From contig OZ018409.1 of assembly GCA_963969595.1 (NCBI GenBank), forward strand, positions 20,058,975 to 20,122,974: a DNA stretch of 64,000 nt, written 5' to 3'. The stretch is from Neckera pumila. Its lineage: Eukaryota > Streptophyta > Bryopsida > Hypnales > Neckeraceae. Position 1 is the first letter of the stretch. Each line of letters starts with the position of its first letter. The position numbers and the translations under genes were made by a program. The notes under the pieces were generated by a model. The model saw nothing but the letters and a program-made list of their open reading frames with translations. It searched no databases and had not been told where the DNA came from. Shown one piece after another: positions 36,446 to 48,642 of the stretch.

Positions 36446-37078
36446 TGAAGGTTGAGCCTCAGTCTTTGCCTTGAATACCATTTTCCACCGACCTTATCCG
36501 ATCACCGGCCTGTCCAACCGGTTCAACAAACAAAACAAAATTCAACTGCTACCTCCGGCAGGCCAGGAGTCCTCCGACGGACCAGTTGTGCAGACACAGA
36601 ATCCGGCAAAACCAATAAACTCAGTCCAATCCAAAGAACACAGCGTCCCAGTGTATGCGTGTATGTATGAATAAAAAAAACCCAGGTGAATGAGATCAAG
36701 CCCAAGGAGACCCCTTTGTTGCAAATTTTCGATCAGGCCATAAATTGGACAGCCCACACAAACTCTCACTCCTTCTCATCTTCCTCACAAACCTACTCAC
36801 TGCACTCCATAGGATCCGTGACTTTCGATCTAGTCGTTGAAGAACACATGGAACTATGGAAGTTGAGATTCCGGGGGGCTTCATTTGTGGGGGTCTTGTC
36901 TTCTTCAAGGTCTGGAGGAAACACCCAACTGAGTTTCCAATCTCCAGGCCCTCTATAGTACAAACTAGCCAACAGTCGTGTGCAATCTCAAACTCTCAAT
37001 CGGCTATGGCCAAGACGTAGACATGTGAGCGTGACTGTGCCAGCACTCCGCTCCGGTACAGTACAGTACAGTCGAGGC

Positions 37079-40000
37079 TCAAGGACTTCGTCCCAAGCCG
37101 TATTCCACCGTGCTAGGACACAGGTAGTATTCACTATAAAGAGGTGTACAATACTTGTCGTTGACGACGTTGATGTTGTCCGGGAGATCTGTCCGAGGCG
37201 GGGCAGCCGAAGAATACGCAATGAGTTGCCATGGCGTGATCACCCCGCTGGAGCTGATGCTCTCTTTCACGACCTCCACGATTAAGCCGGGCCGCTGAGC
37301 CAACTTCCGCACCCCGGCGAGCTCCACTTGGCAGGCTTGCACCCACAGGAACTTCAAGCGTGGGCAACCATAGGCCAAGGCTCCCATACCTGACAGGAGG
37401 CACATGCCATGGGTTAGCAGATAGCACTAGAATATCATTAACTGAGGTTCCCGTTCATGCACATCCCGCAGGTCAACGGTACGATAGCACTGACTAGGGT
37501 TCCACTTCATGCACATCTCAGAGGTCAGCACTACAACATCACTAACAAGGGTTCTACTTCTCTCCTCATGTTACCAGTGACGAGATTTCAGTTATTACCG
37601 ACACAGAATTTTAGAATTTGTGGTGTTCAAAATAATTCTGAAGTAGTTTTGGGAAATGGAAGTTGGTTGGCAACCCAGATGGCCACTAGAAACTAATAAA
37701 TAAGACCGTAAGTATGTCAAAGACATCAACCAAGTCTAACCTAAAGGGCCACCACAGGAACAACCGGTTGACTTACATGCTCAATAGCAGTGTCACTTTC
37801 TCACCAAGTAAGAGGGTTATAGCATTATATAATGTAGTTACTTGTTGCGGACCCTCTGAGTGACCAAAAAATGAGATCTCAAAGCCCCAATTTTATGCAT
37901 GCCAAACCTGGGAAGATTGATAACCATATCAAGCTTTCCGGCTCTTGACCCGTTATCTAACCTATATTACCAACCCACTGCAGGACTTCAGCACGAAGAC
38001 ATAAGGTAGATAACATTACCATCCACTTAACGATTCCCCACTCGAGTACCAGAGGTATATATTTGTGTTCTAGAATGTAATCCACTATTTACGTAAGGGC
38101 GGAATTTAGTCCTGCGTGTGTCAAGCTTAGTCCAAAGAAAGGCAAGCTCTGTTGGTATGGACTTACTTGTATCCCCAAATGGGCAATGGCGAAGCTCCAG
38201 TTTCCGCAGCCTCACACAACCGGCAGCTAAACGGGCAAGCCCTACGTCGCTGCTTCCACAATTGGTGAGCGTGATGATGTGCAGATTGCCACCATATCGT
38301 CCAATGTAGCTCATTCCCTCATCAGTGATCACCACATTGGACAGCCCAAATCTGCTGAAGCACAGGGCTAATCTCCGGGCCTTGGTACACTTCATCAGAA
38401 GCGCTTTCACTCCCAAGTTCAAGGTGGAGCTTCCTTCCAACTCTATGATCTGCAAATGCCCAGTCAAGAGTGACATAAGGATTTATCACATGCGCAAGTT
38501 GCATCATAAACTACACATTCTGCTTTAAGCAACAAAGAAGGAAGGAAGGGAAGGGCATGGGACGTACCGGGTGGGAATCGTGGTATTTTTGAACCAGGCA
38601 TATGCGAATATCCGACAGACCAGGGCAATTATTTGCAAGAGTCTCCAATGCTTTGTTCGTCATATCCGCTGCATAAATAATGATCTTCTCTAATAAAAAG
38701 CAGCCTTTGGCCACGGCGGTCAATCCATGCTGGGTCACAAACCCTTGTTCATCTTGTTGCACGATCAGCCTTTTTAATTTTGTACAATGGGTGCCCACCT
38801 CCTGTAACCCTCTGTCACCTATGATATCAGTGCACTGCACACAGAAACATAGAAGTCATTCAGCGAGAGTCCTAACATGTATAGCTTGTCGAAAACAGTC
38901 AAAAGGTATAATCATACCACAACACCGCATGCACTCCACCCTCTTTAGCATTTGGGGTGAAAATTTCGACATGTATGAAGTATTTAGCACCTAACGCGGA
39001 GGAAGGGCTTTAGTCCCATATTACAACACTAATACACAACATACTAAATCATTTGTACTGAGGTATGACAACATTCCATTGCAAATTGCTACTAATTTGT
39101 GATACTCCAGATTTCGAAAGCAAATCTCAACGCGGCTCTAAGGAATTTGGAAGGTTGTGATCTCATTGACAAGTTAATAAATTAGCATCCCATTCACAGG
39201 CCACTGTTCTCAAATTCCTCAACTACCCACTGTCACCTTCTTGTAAATAACTCACTAAAGAATTTTGAAAGAAATTTGAAAGAACTCGTCAACTTCTATT
39301 TTCAAATTTCTAAACATGAGCTTCTCGGGTCAAGATAGATGAGATCTTAACTATTACAGGAGGAAAGAATCGAGAAGGTGGACTGGACAGGACTGAGTAT
39401 CAATCAATTTGCAGAATTGAAAAATCCTCGGGAGGCCTACCTGCAGATCTTCCAAATTTACACAAGTGCACAGCAAGTCCGTGAGCTCCGGTTGCAAGAG
39501 CTGTGCATAAGTGAGGTCCAAAACCGTCAACCTCGCCGCCACGGGCATCACCATCATCATGGATCCATCGTCCAAATCCCAGAGCGCAGACAGTCCTTGC
39601 AACCCCTTGCAACTCTGAAACGCCTCCGCAATCTGGTCCGGATTCTCCACGTTCTGCGAGTAGAGCCCAATCCCCAAGTGATGCATTGCCGAGTTCGCCG
39701 CTTTCACCACCGGCAATACATGGTCGATCTTCAACGCGTCACACAACCGCAAATCCCGACACCGCGAGGCGAGGTCTACCAGCACATGCTGGTCCATGAA
39801 CTCCACTTCGGTCAACGACAGATTCAAAACCTCCAGCGACCTCGCCGTGGCCGCGAGAGTGGTTAACCAGAACCTCGCCCCTTCGTTCCGAATATCAGAT
39901 TCGGAGAGATTCAACACAACGAGGTTCCGGCACTTCCGCGCAATAATCTCCAACCCCCGAGTTGAGAATCCGGAACACTTCTCGAGCTCCAGACGCTGCA

Positions 40001-40427
40001 AGCTCGCCCCGCAAACATTCACCAGCTGCTCGATGTCGGAATCGGACACCGTCATGCGCTTCATCTTGAGGTGCCGGATGGGGCGGCGAAACTGCACAAG
40101 AACTGGTATCCACAGGCTGGCGTAAGCGCCCCAAACCTCCGCGCGAGGAATGAGATCAAAATCCACGATCCGCGGCTTGCCTTTAATGGTCACCGACTGC
40201 GCGTTGGGAAACCGCGACAAGAGCTTCCGCGGACGAATCGCGTAGCAATTGGAAATCAAAACCGACTCCCGGGCTTGTCCCTCGATGGATTGCAAGCGCT
40301 TGCAAACGAGCGAGACGGCGTTGCGGTCGGAGGCAGTGGAGAGAGAGTTGATAATGTTCTCCAGAATTTCGTCCGGGAATTGGAGGACCGCGCTGAAATC
40401 GTCCTCCCGTCGCAGCCGAACACCCAT
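37079..40427 (-). CDS. TIR1/COI1-related F-box LRR receptor, gene B
   Basis: Four exons join in frame: 40427-39441, 38834-38568, 38449-38167 and 37389-37079, giving 615 residues. Introns of 606, 118 and 777 bp have donors GTAGGC, GTACGT and GTAAGT. The F-box is at about residues 14-53 (LQFPDEIL). KGKPRIVDF (82-90) keeps the COI1-like Arg and TIR1-like Asp of gene A; Arg406 is the conserved ligand-anchor arginine; the site matching TIR1 Ser438 is Ala446, as in COI1. The exon 2 protein (89 residues) is 63/89 identical to exon 3 of gene A by hand count, so these are old tandem paralogues rather than a recent duplicate. Expected role: substrate receptor of a nuclear SCF ubiquitin ligase that senses a small hormone-like ligand. 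Ligand and target are unknown. Family call firm, clade (XFB-like) inferred. Confidence 0.92.
37420..37560. repeat. Imperfect minisatellite in intron 3 of gene B
   Basis: Three diverged copies of a roughly 55-60 bp unit contain GATAGCACT/CAACATCACTAAC, AGGGTTC.ACTTC and CATGCACATC..CAGAGGTCA. They lie just 5' of exon 4 in gene orientation, much as the gene A minisatellite lies 5' of its exon 4. Confidence 0.65.
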
Positions 40428-42170
40428 CGCGACGGGGACCCTGTGTGAGCGAATTCGAGCTCTCTCTGTCTCAATTCACACGAGCTTCCATCGCTCGTCA
40501 CCCTCCATAGCTCAAACTGCTTGCGACGAAATGAACAAAAACTACCACACTCGACCTAGTCCTCGCCCTGGCGAACCGGTCCGATAATAGAGCACCATAG
40601 CCATGAACGTAACCTGTTGTTTCCGGCAAGATCAACACCTATTTTCGCCATAAACTACTCCAACTTGTGCGCCATCCGCGTCACGGCGGGGCATCGAAAC
40701 CTCAAGAAGGAGCTTCCATCACGACGGCCTCGTGCTCTCAGGCCCCTGGCATTTAGGAGCCAGTCGATCTCCGGACGTTCCCCAAAGTTCCCAAAGAATA
40801 GTTCAATTCCCCGGGCAGCATGAGTCGGGCAGCACTGGACAGCGGCAGCTAGGCAGGTTCTGGGCGATTCGTGGCCCACTCACATCGAAGTCACGAGGCC
40901 GTCGTGACGGAGGCTCCCCCGGTTTTGATGCCACATGGATAGTGATGAGGCACATTCGCTTGGCCCACTCCTTTCTCCCATTCCACTGCCCTAATTACGG
41001 AACAGAATCCCAGAATTCCATACCCTTCACGTTCACCACGAGAACAGAAAATGGGTCATTTCCAGCATGTTGAAACGGTGCAAAGGACTTCCCAGCCCTG
41101 AATTATCAACCTTCGCCATTTCCAGCCCCTGCAGTCTGCCACTGTCATTCTCATCACAAATCCTCGCGAAAAGAAGTCAACTTTCTGCTGCAAATGGAGG
41201 TTGCCATCCCTGTCCATCACCGCCACCGTCGTCTCCGAGGTCCAACCTTAATTCACGCACCCACTTGCAACTTTCGATGCAGACGAACTAATGCAACTGG
41301 CACCTTTAATTCTTGTTACACTCACCATTTACCAGTTCAGTCATTCGGAATTTTCGGCCATTTGGGGCCTTGGGGTACATCAACCGCTTCACTATTCACG
41401 TTCCCACCACGTCCACCGCAAAGGTCTCCGCGTTCGTCGACGCTGGGAACCGCATTGTCGGTTCTTCTGAACCTGCGCAGTGCCATTGAACCCATGATCG
41501 CGATGTACCTAGTCTAGAATTGGGCGGATCCCGTCGGGAACTGTTCCAAGTTCTTTTGAATTCCAGTTCAGTGACTCCAGTCGATCCTCCGCTGTGTTCG
41601 GACTCCCGTCGGGCGGAGGTTCATTTGAAGTGAGCGAGGAGTGGGCCTGGGGTGATGACGACGGCTGGAGCCGCCTAGGCGCTGGCACAAGTCCTTGTTG
41701 GGCTCGAAGCTCTTCAGGTTTGAAGATTTTGCAGAGTTCTTGTGACGTTGGTGGTCCATAGGACCACTACAGTACTGCATTGATTTCTGTAGGTGGGACT
41801 ATAGTTGTGGGCCATACCACGTGGGCCTCCTGCTTTGGTGATGTCAGCTTTCGCTCCTTTCGGCAATTGAGGAGGGCGCTAGAGTTCTAGACTGCGAGGT
41901 GGAGCACTGTGACTACTGTCGGTATTGGTTTTTATTGCAGATTATTATTTCGAATTATTTTATCAGGAGAAGCCACTTTTGTTGCCAGTAAAAGGGGAGG
42001 CATACTTGCAGGATTGAGGAGAGTCATTGGACGTTGTGAAGGGGGTGCTGGGAGGATGTTTCCTGTCCCAGTCTTCCTCCTTCGATACTGATTGGTTGGG
42101 CTGGGATCTGGCCTCTTTCTTGCAGTTGGATTCCTTCAATGTTAATAAGTCAAAATAATAGGAAAATCAA
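40428..42170 (-). promoter_or_regulatory. GC-richer upstream region of gene B
   Basis: Composition is clearly less AT-rich for about 1.75 kb directly 5' of gene B and returns to AT-rich past 42170, mirroring gene A. It probably holds the promoter and 5' leader. Short open frames are present but carry no domain. I could not align it convincingly to the upstream region of gene A by eye. Confidence 0.45.
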
Positions 42171-43390
42171 AGAGAGGGACAGCGGGATACAGACTTCGGA
42201 GGTGGGAGATAATAATATTTTAGTTATTTCCGACACAAATTTCGGAGATTTCATCGCGAACGGGATTCCTCACTCATCTGGGTTCTAACGTAGCCTCATC
42301 CAGAAGCAACTCTATAAACCTTTTTCCATTAGCCTACCTAAGAGGATGCCCTAATAAATTTTGATTGTTTTAACCGCCGCGGACGCCATTCCGTGGCATT
42401 CTGATGACAATACTGTTGAGGCAAGAGAGTTCAAAAGCTTTTTTCATCCTCCTTTTCCTTGTTGACCTTTCACATTGGGTTATGAAGAGTATCCAATTGA
42501 GTTTGTACTCTTTCCAATTTTTGTCTTCACGGAAATGAGAAGCTATTAAAAAAAACAGATCACAAAATATACTATTTTGGAAAGTTGTTGCTCCTTGCTT
42601 TAAATGTGAAATTTCTCCACAAAAATGATATTTTTTGAGTTTGAGTCAAACTAACTAAATGAAGGTCATCTACTCTAGTTTCTACTCCAATTTGAATTTT
42701 GAAAAAATTCTTAATATTGCATATTTTATTGCAATTTGAACATTGGGTGTATTTTCAATGTCTATTATTTTCTAATTATAGAATGACACAGAAATTGAGT
42801 ATACACCATGACGTTTGTCATTGTGATATACACTTATGGTGAAATTTTCAGATTTTTTGAAATATTTTTCTATTTAATATGATTTTTCTTCACTTTTTCT
42901 TCAAAAATTCTTCAAAAAAATATTTTTGCACAAAAAATCTAAATTTTTTCTGAAGTAAAGAAGACATGTACTTTCATCTCTAAGTAAAGAAGACATGTAT
43001 TTTCATCTCTGAAAAATAAACAAATTTTTTTTCATACATATCTATTTGCAAAACGGTAGCAAATTGAGTGATGGACAGTGAAGTTTGAAATCAATGGTTA
43101 TGGGTCCGTCATTTAGGGATTAAGGCATATGATATGTAATCTAAATTTGTTTATTGTTTTTTAAGCACCTGATGATCTATAACCTAATTTTTTTTTATTG
43201 TTTTAGGCCGGACACGTAATCTATACCCTAAAAAATCTTGATTGGTGCTGAAGTGAAAAATTATCTGAAATTTAGTGCTGAGGTGGTGCTGAAGTGAATA
43301 ATTATCAATTTGGAAACTACTCTTTAGTATAATAAGTTCAAACTAGGGGAGGCTTGTCAATGGGAATTTGTATCAGTAGAAAAATGGACT
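42171..43390. other. AT-rich intergenic with a 29-bp duplicate
   Basis: No gene. A 29-bp unit starting AAGTAAAGAAGACATGTA is present twice in tandem at 42953-42981 and 42982-43010 with one difference. GGTGCTGAAGTGAA occurs twice near 43245 and 43282. Confidence 0.6.
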
Positions 43391-44312
43391 TTAACCCCTA
43401 AAGGACCAACATGCATTTTTTGTCTACATAGAAATTTTGGGTAGGTATGAATGACTAGAGATTTCTATATTTTTGGCCCAAATTTTAATAGAAGGTGGGG
43501 ATAAGGAATATCTTTTATATGCACTAAATTTCATGACATTTGGAAAAGTTATGGCCTAATATGTTATTTTTTTTTGTAACTGGGTCGTCCGGACAAATCA
43601 GAAAAAATCACTTTTTTCAAAAACAAAAATTTGAAATTGGTTTTCTAGAGTTATATATACATGAAAAGCTTTAAATCATTCCATTTTAATCAATGAGTCA
43701 AAAGTTATGAAGATTTTTAGTTTGCGGGCAGTTATGGATTTTCAACTCTATAATAAACTTTAAAGTCCTTTATCTTACTCAATTTTCAATAGTTTCTAAA
43801 ATAAAAAAAATCATAGGATGTAGTTTGTTTATTACAACATTTCAACCATTGGAATTGGCATCTTTCAATTCTATAATTAAATTCTTGACAATTTTGTCTT
43901 TTGAATCATTCTCTATTATTATCTATTTACAATTTTTTTCCTATATGTTGTACAATTTTAAATGATTTGAAACTTTTTAAAAATGTAGCCAACTTGTCTA
44001 GAAAAAAGAATTTAAAGAAGCACCACCATTTTGGACATTTTTTCATTGAAAAGTGAGCTTATAAAGTGCAGCTACCTTGTTTCTTGCAGGGCCAAAAAAA
44101 TGATTTCAGTGAATTTGAATGCTTATATCTTGCAATCCATACGGTGGAAATTTTTGAATTTTTTACCACATGTTCTTAAGTCAGAATATTACAAGATCCT
44201 ACGGTTTTATATGTTAAATTTATTTATTTTTCAAAAATTCGATACTTGTACTAAAAAGGGCAGTTTCTGAGCGTTTTCAATGAAAACATAGTCATGGAAC
44301 TTTAGGGGTTAA
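43391..44312 (+). mobile_element. piggyBac-like TTAA MITE, subfamily I, best full copy
   Basis: TTAA at 43391-43394 and 44309-44312 bound 914 bp with ends CCCCTAAAGGACCAACATGC and CATGGAACTTTAGGGG. The first nine bases of each end are perfect inverted repeats. Landmarks in order: TTTTGGGTAGGTATG, ATAGAAGGTGGGGATAAGG, ACTGGGTCGTCCGGACAAATC, AGTTTGCGGGCAGTTATGG, AACCATTGGAATTGGCA, GTGCAGCTACCTTG, ATATCTTGCAATCC and AAGATCCTACGG. No coding frame above about 80 codons. This is a good reference copy for searches. Confidence 0.9.
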
Positions 44313-45740
44313 CTTCTATTAGAAATCTATTTCCAATTCAATTGTTCAACACTCTAAATAGACTTCTTACACAACATCAATAGATTCTGTTTGTTCCAAT
44401 TACTCACAGGACATACAATCAAACACTTGCAAACCCATCAACAATCAACATTCACTTCCAACTTAAAACAACCATTTTCCAACTTGGTCATTATCCTTGC
44501 ACTATATATGAAACCAATCACAATTTCTCAACTTCCTCCACTCAACAAGGGTGATTGCATGAAAGACCTTCCGTTTTTGTTCCACTTTGCCTATTTTCAG
44601 CCATTTTTTTGGGAGTACTATAAAAATAGGAAAAAAAAATATAAAAATTACAAAAAATAGGAAAAATGTATAAACCTATAAGAGGAAGGTATCCTATGAA
44701 GGAAAAGAAAAGAAAAAATCTCTAAATAGGAGAACTAGAAAAGTGCAAAATCGCAAGAAAATACATACTTTGACATTTTAATTTGTAAAAAATAGGAAAA
44801 GTAATTTAAAAAAAAACTGAAAAATGCCATTTGAGAAGACTTTATGGTGAAGAGATTCCACCAAAAAAACCTAAAACCATCTTCAATGTTCGGAATTGCG
44901 TGCGCAAGGGAGCCCTCTTTGCATGGACGTAGAGGATATGAAATAAAATATTTTTTAATGCCCTTTGGTAGAATCATGGCTTCTTACTATGGGAATAGAC
45001 TCTAGAAATTTCAGCTCCAAATCATTAAGTTTGGGGACTCCTTACGTAGTAAATCCCCTAAAATTCTAAACGTGACAAATTAGTTTAAATGATTTTTAAA
45101 TATAAAATGATTTTTGAAAATTTCTGAAAAACATGAGATATAATGAAACTCAAAAGAAGAATCTCCAATGAAAATTTCAAATTCATGTAAGTCACGCTTT
45201 AGAAGTTATTGCAAAAACAAGCTTCAACATTCCTTTTGTGACAATGTTTTAGTACTTCCCAATACTGGTCTTTCTTGCAATCACCCACAAAGACAATATT
45301 CCACATTAGAGACAATATTTGGATTTGGAAAATAATGACAACCATTACTACATCAACACTTCAGACTCGAACTTGGACTTTTACTCCAAATTTCACCATT
45401 CAACAAGCATTTCTCATAGAACACAGAATTAGGCATTTTTGCACTTGGGGTGTGTGACATTGCACTTGGCTTTTACACCATCCAAAACAATCAGTTTGAA
45501 ATGTTGAGGGGGGGGGGGGGGGGGGTGCAAAATTTCAATAACATTAATCATTGTTTGTAAGGAAAATTGTTTAGTGAATATTTGTCAAATCCTCCATACT
45601 TTATAATGACTTTATGAAAACCTTTTATACTTTCAACTCCACACTCTTTAGAAGGCATGTTACTATGCACTTCACATTCAAGCATATCTATGTATCTAGA
45701 ACTAGAAGGTCAAAAGCACACTGCAAAATTTAATACTTCA
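44313..45740. other. AT-rich intergenic; 18-base G run
   Basis: No gene recognised. A run of 18 G residues lies at 45508-45525. AATTAGGCATTTTTGCACTTGG near 45430 recurs in reverse orientation near 56285, so an unidentified dispersed repeat is probably present at both places. Confidence 0.5.
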
Positions 45741-46742
45741 CTAATATATATTCAAATCATTTTGCAAACGTTCGTTGTCTAGGTCCTCCATTTGCATCGC
45801 TATGTATTCTAAAAGATGTGGTTTAGCGTCATGCGGAATGATCGTTGTCTTCTCTGTTTGCATACCATATATTATTATGCTCGAACCTACAACGTGACTA
45901 CTTCTTCCTTGATGAGGGACATCCATCCATGAATGTATAGCGGCTTCTTTGTCAATCCAAGAAAAGTTCTCACTAGACGGTTCCCACATCGATTCCAAGC
46001 AGTTTGTGTACCTCACTCTGTTACTACCTGCTTCCTTCTGTACTCTAGGTCTCATTGTAGGCCAATACCACAAGACCTTCATCTTCGGGGCCCTTCTCCT
46101 CTGACCAAATTCAAGCACCCTCCCTAGAAAAAAAGGCACCCCTTCTTTTACTTCCTTTCGCTCTACAGTAAGAGCTACATACTAGCCAACAACAACATCA
46201 CTCTCTGGATTGAATGGAGGAAAAGGATCTTCATCTGCATCTTGTAGGATTTCTGGTATGACTTCATTTCTTCTGCCTCTAATTGTCCCCCTCATCACTC
46301 TTTGTGATGCTTCTAGTGGAGGTCTGTCTTTGTAGGGTCCAAAATACCCCCTCCTCTAAGGATTCGGCATTGTCGCCATAATCAAGTCAACGGTTGCACT
46401 CTCAGTTCCGTTTCCATCCACGTCGGTTACTGCGCTTAAACTTATACCTCCTTCTTCAACATCCGGAACAATACCACCATCCCCGTTTTGGTTCAAGACG
46501 TCGCTGGGCCAAAATGGTAAATTGCAGAAGCCTTCTCTGCTCCGTCTTGGGAACTCCTCCAAATAGTCCTTGAAGTTGTTTGTTTTGTCCACAACTTCCA
46601 TGTCCTTGATCCGGTCGTGACTTCTCAACACCATCTTTTCTTTATATGCAATGAACTCGTCCAGTGCTTTCAATTCTCTCTGATCAGCTGGAAACACCTC
46701 TGCGAGGTCCGGTTCCTCTGCTACGCTCGATATTGAGTTCAA
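45741..46742 (-). pseudogene. 334-codon frame with two in-frame amber codons
   Basis: The minus strand from 46742 to 45741 keeps one reading frame for 1002 bases, broken only by TAG codons at 46358-46356 and 46184-46182. Both sides of each stop look like one continuous protein: an acidic N-terminal part, then DEDPFPPFNPESDVVVG, VALTVERKEVKEGVPFFLG, a WYWPTMRP stretch and WEPSSENFSWIDKEAAIHSW. The FFLGRV...WYWP...WEP pattern recalls small chromatin-reader-like folds, but I cannot name the family. Such proteins are often encoded by or near transposons in moss genomes (inference). It ends at a TAA-type frame end after LNDLNIY. Alternatives are a recently disabled gene, or two short introns at the stops. 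Confidence 0.6.
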
Positions 46743-48642
46743 ACATAAATGTCCTTTTGCTGAACCCTACTCAATCTCTACAAATACAAAGGAGCTTGTC
46801 AAAAAATAGCATGTATTTCACATATGTATATGTTTAATACTTCTTATTTGAGTTTTTCTATCAACCAATTATTATATTATGCTTTCCTAATAGAAATTAT
46901 CCTTATGATACAATTCGGGAAAAAATTATAAATGTGGTTTTACAAAAATATCAGAACATTTGAGGCTAACAGTTCAAGCATTTATACAATTTCTACTTTA
47001 AGCATTAGAATTTCCGTTGATTGGCTACATTTCATCTTACATCAATTTGAAAAAAAGAAATCAATAATTACTCATGACATGACTATTACTTTCTTCTAAT
47101 ACTACATTTTAAATACTTCATTACTTTTGTATAATTTATGTTCTTAAATTCTCATAGCTTTAGAAAGTGAGGTTAAAGAATTTTTTTTTTGCAACATACC
47201 ATTCAAACACAATCTTTTTTGTAAGCACCAAAAGCAAAGCCTATTGCAAGGAAACAATACCCAAAATGTTTCACCAAGCTCCTAAAGGTCAATTACCAAT
47301 ATTATATTATACCATAAGCATGTTGCGAGAGAAAAAAAAAATGTTCTTCGGCAAGTAACAAAAATTTCAATTCATATAGGACAAACTATAATGTTTCAAA
47401 AAGGTTATTGTTTGCCCTATAATACTGCTTGAAAACAAAACAAAATAAAATAACAAAATGGTTGTGCATGTCATTGTGGTTCACAAAAGTATGCGTAAAA
47501 CATTTCAAGCAAATTGTTCAACACATTTCACATTATGAGGTTCACTAATTTCTGTTAGGATACAAAAAATAATTCCAAAGTATTTTAATAAATTATAATT
47601 TTGTAGTTACCTCTTTAACTAAAGATTTTCTAAATACATGTGCTTGAAACAGATTCAAAGCGTTTATAGATAGAAGTTTAACATCTTAGGCCAATAATAT
47701 AGATTTCTCGATTTCAATGCTGAATTGCAATTGCCTAAAAAACAACACTCTTGTTTGTGCTACTTCAAAATGCGAGAAATGAAGCAAAGAATGTTTTGAA
47801 CAAGTCACCTTATGTTCACAACTTCAAAAATTGTAGCGTTCACTGCAATACCCTGCATTTTTTAATTACAATAGCACAAGGTCCCTGTTAATTGTCAAGG
47901 GCTTGTAATGTCATAAGCGATTGTATAACTACTTTTAAATAATCATTACTATGTACCATGAATTGCTCATAAATATTCTACCACCCAAAAAATGACATAA
48001 ACATAATTTGAATGAGCATCCAAACATAAAGCCTTCTATTATATTGAAATTGTTTTATATTTACTTGAAAATATTTCAAAATCAACATAACTCACTAAAA
48101 ACTTTAAAAATAATTTCCTCTAACTTTTTGTAAACAATCCTAACTTGCTCCAATTGTTATTAGTTTTAAGACACCTTTTTAAAATTGGGATTCCAAATAT
48201 AATAACATTTTTGAAAATAGTTTTTTTTATAGTCCACTATTCAGGTTATGATTTATTCATCACCTTATTTTCTATTTTCTAATTTCATATTGATATTTTT
48301 TCACCTTCATCTCATTTTCCATGATCATTTCAAAATTTATATGTATAACTACTAGCAATCATAAAAAAATTATCAAAAACGTCAAAATAATATAATTAAA
48401 TTAAAAATACTTAGATGTTAATTATTCTTAATAAAATGTACAAGATCAATAGCATAAAATCAATGTGTTTTTAACATATTATACTTACAATAACAAATTC
48501 TAAATTCCTTTATAAAAAATCAAGTGCAACATTGTCACATATCTATTTTGGATCAAGAGAACTTAGAGAATCCAGAAAACCCAGAGAACCTATTGAAATT
48601 GACCAATACAATCATTGAATGAATCAAGAAAGAAAAGCATTA
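46743..48642. other. AT-rich intergenic, nothing recognised
   Basis: No gene, TIR pair or tandem repeat recognised. If the 45741-46742 frame belonged to a transposon, its 5' part should be here, but no further coding sequence was seen. Confidence 0.5.

Noticed and set aside
39378..39866. 162-codon plus-strand frame opposite gene B exon 1
   Set aside because: Antisense shadow of the LRR coding exon.
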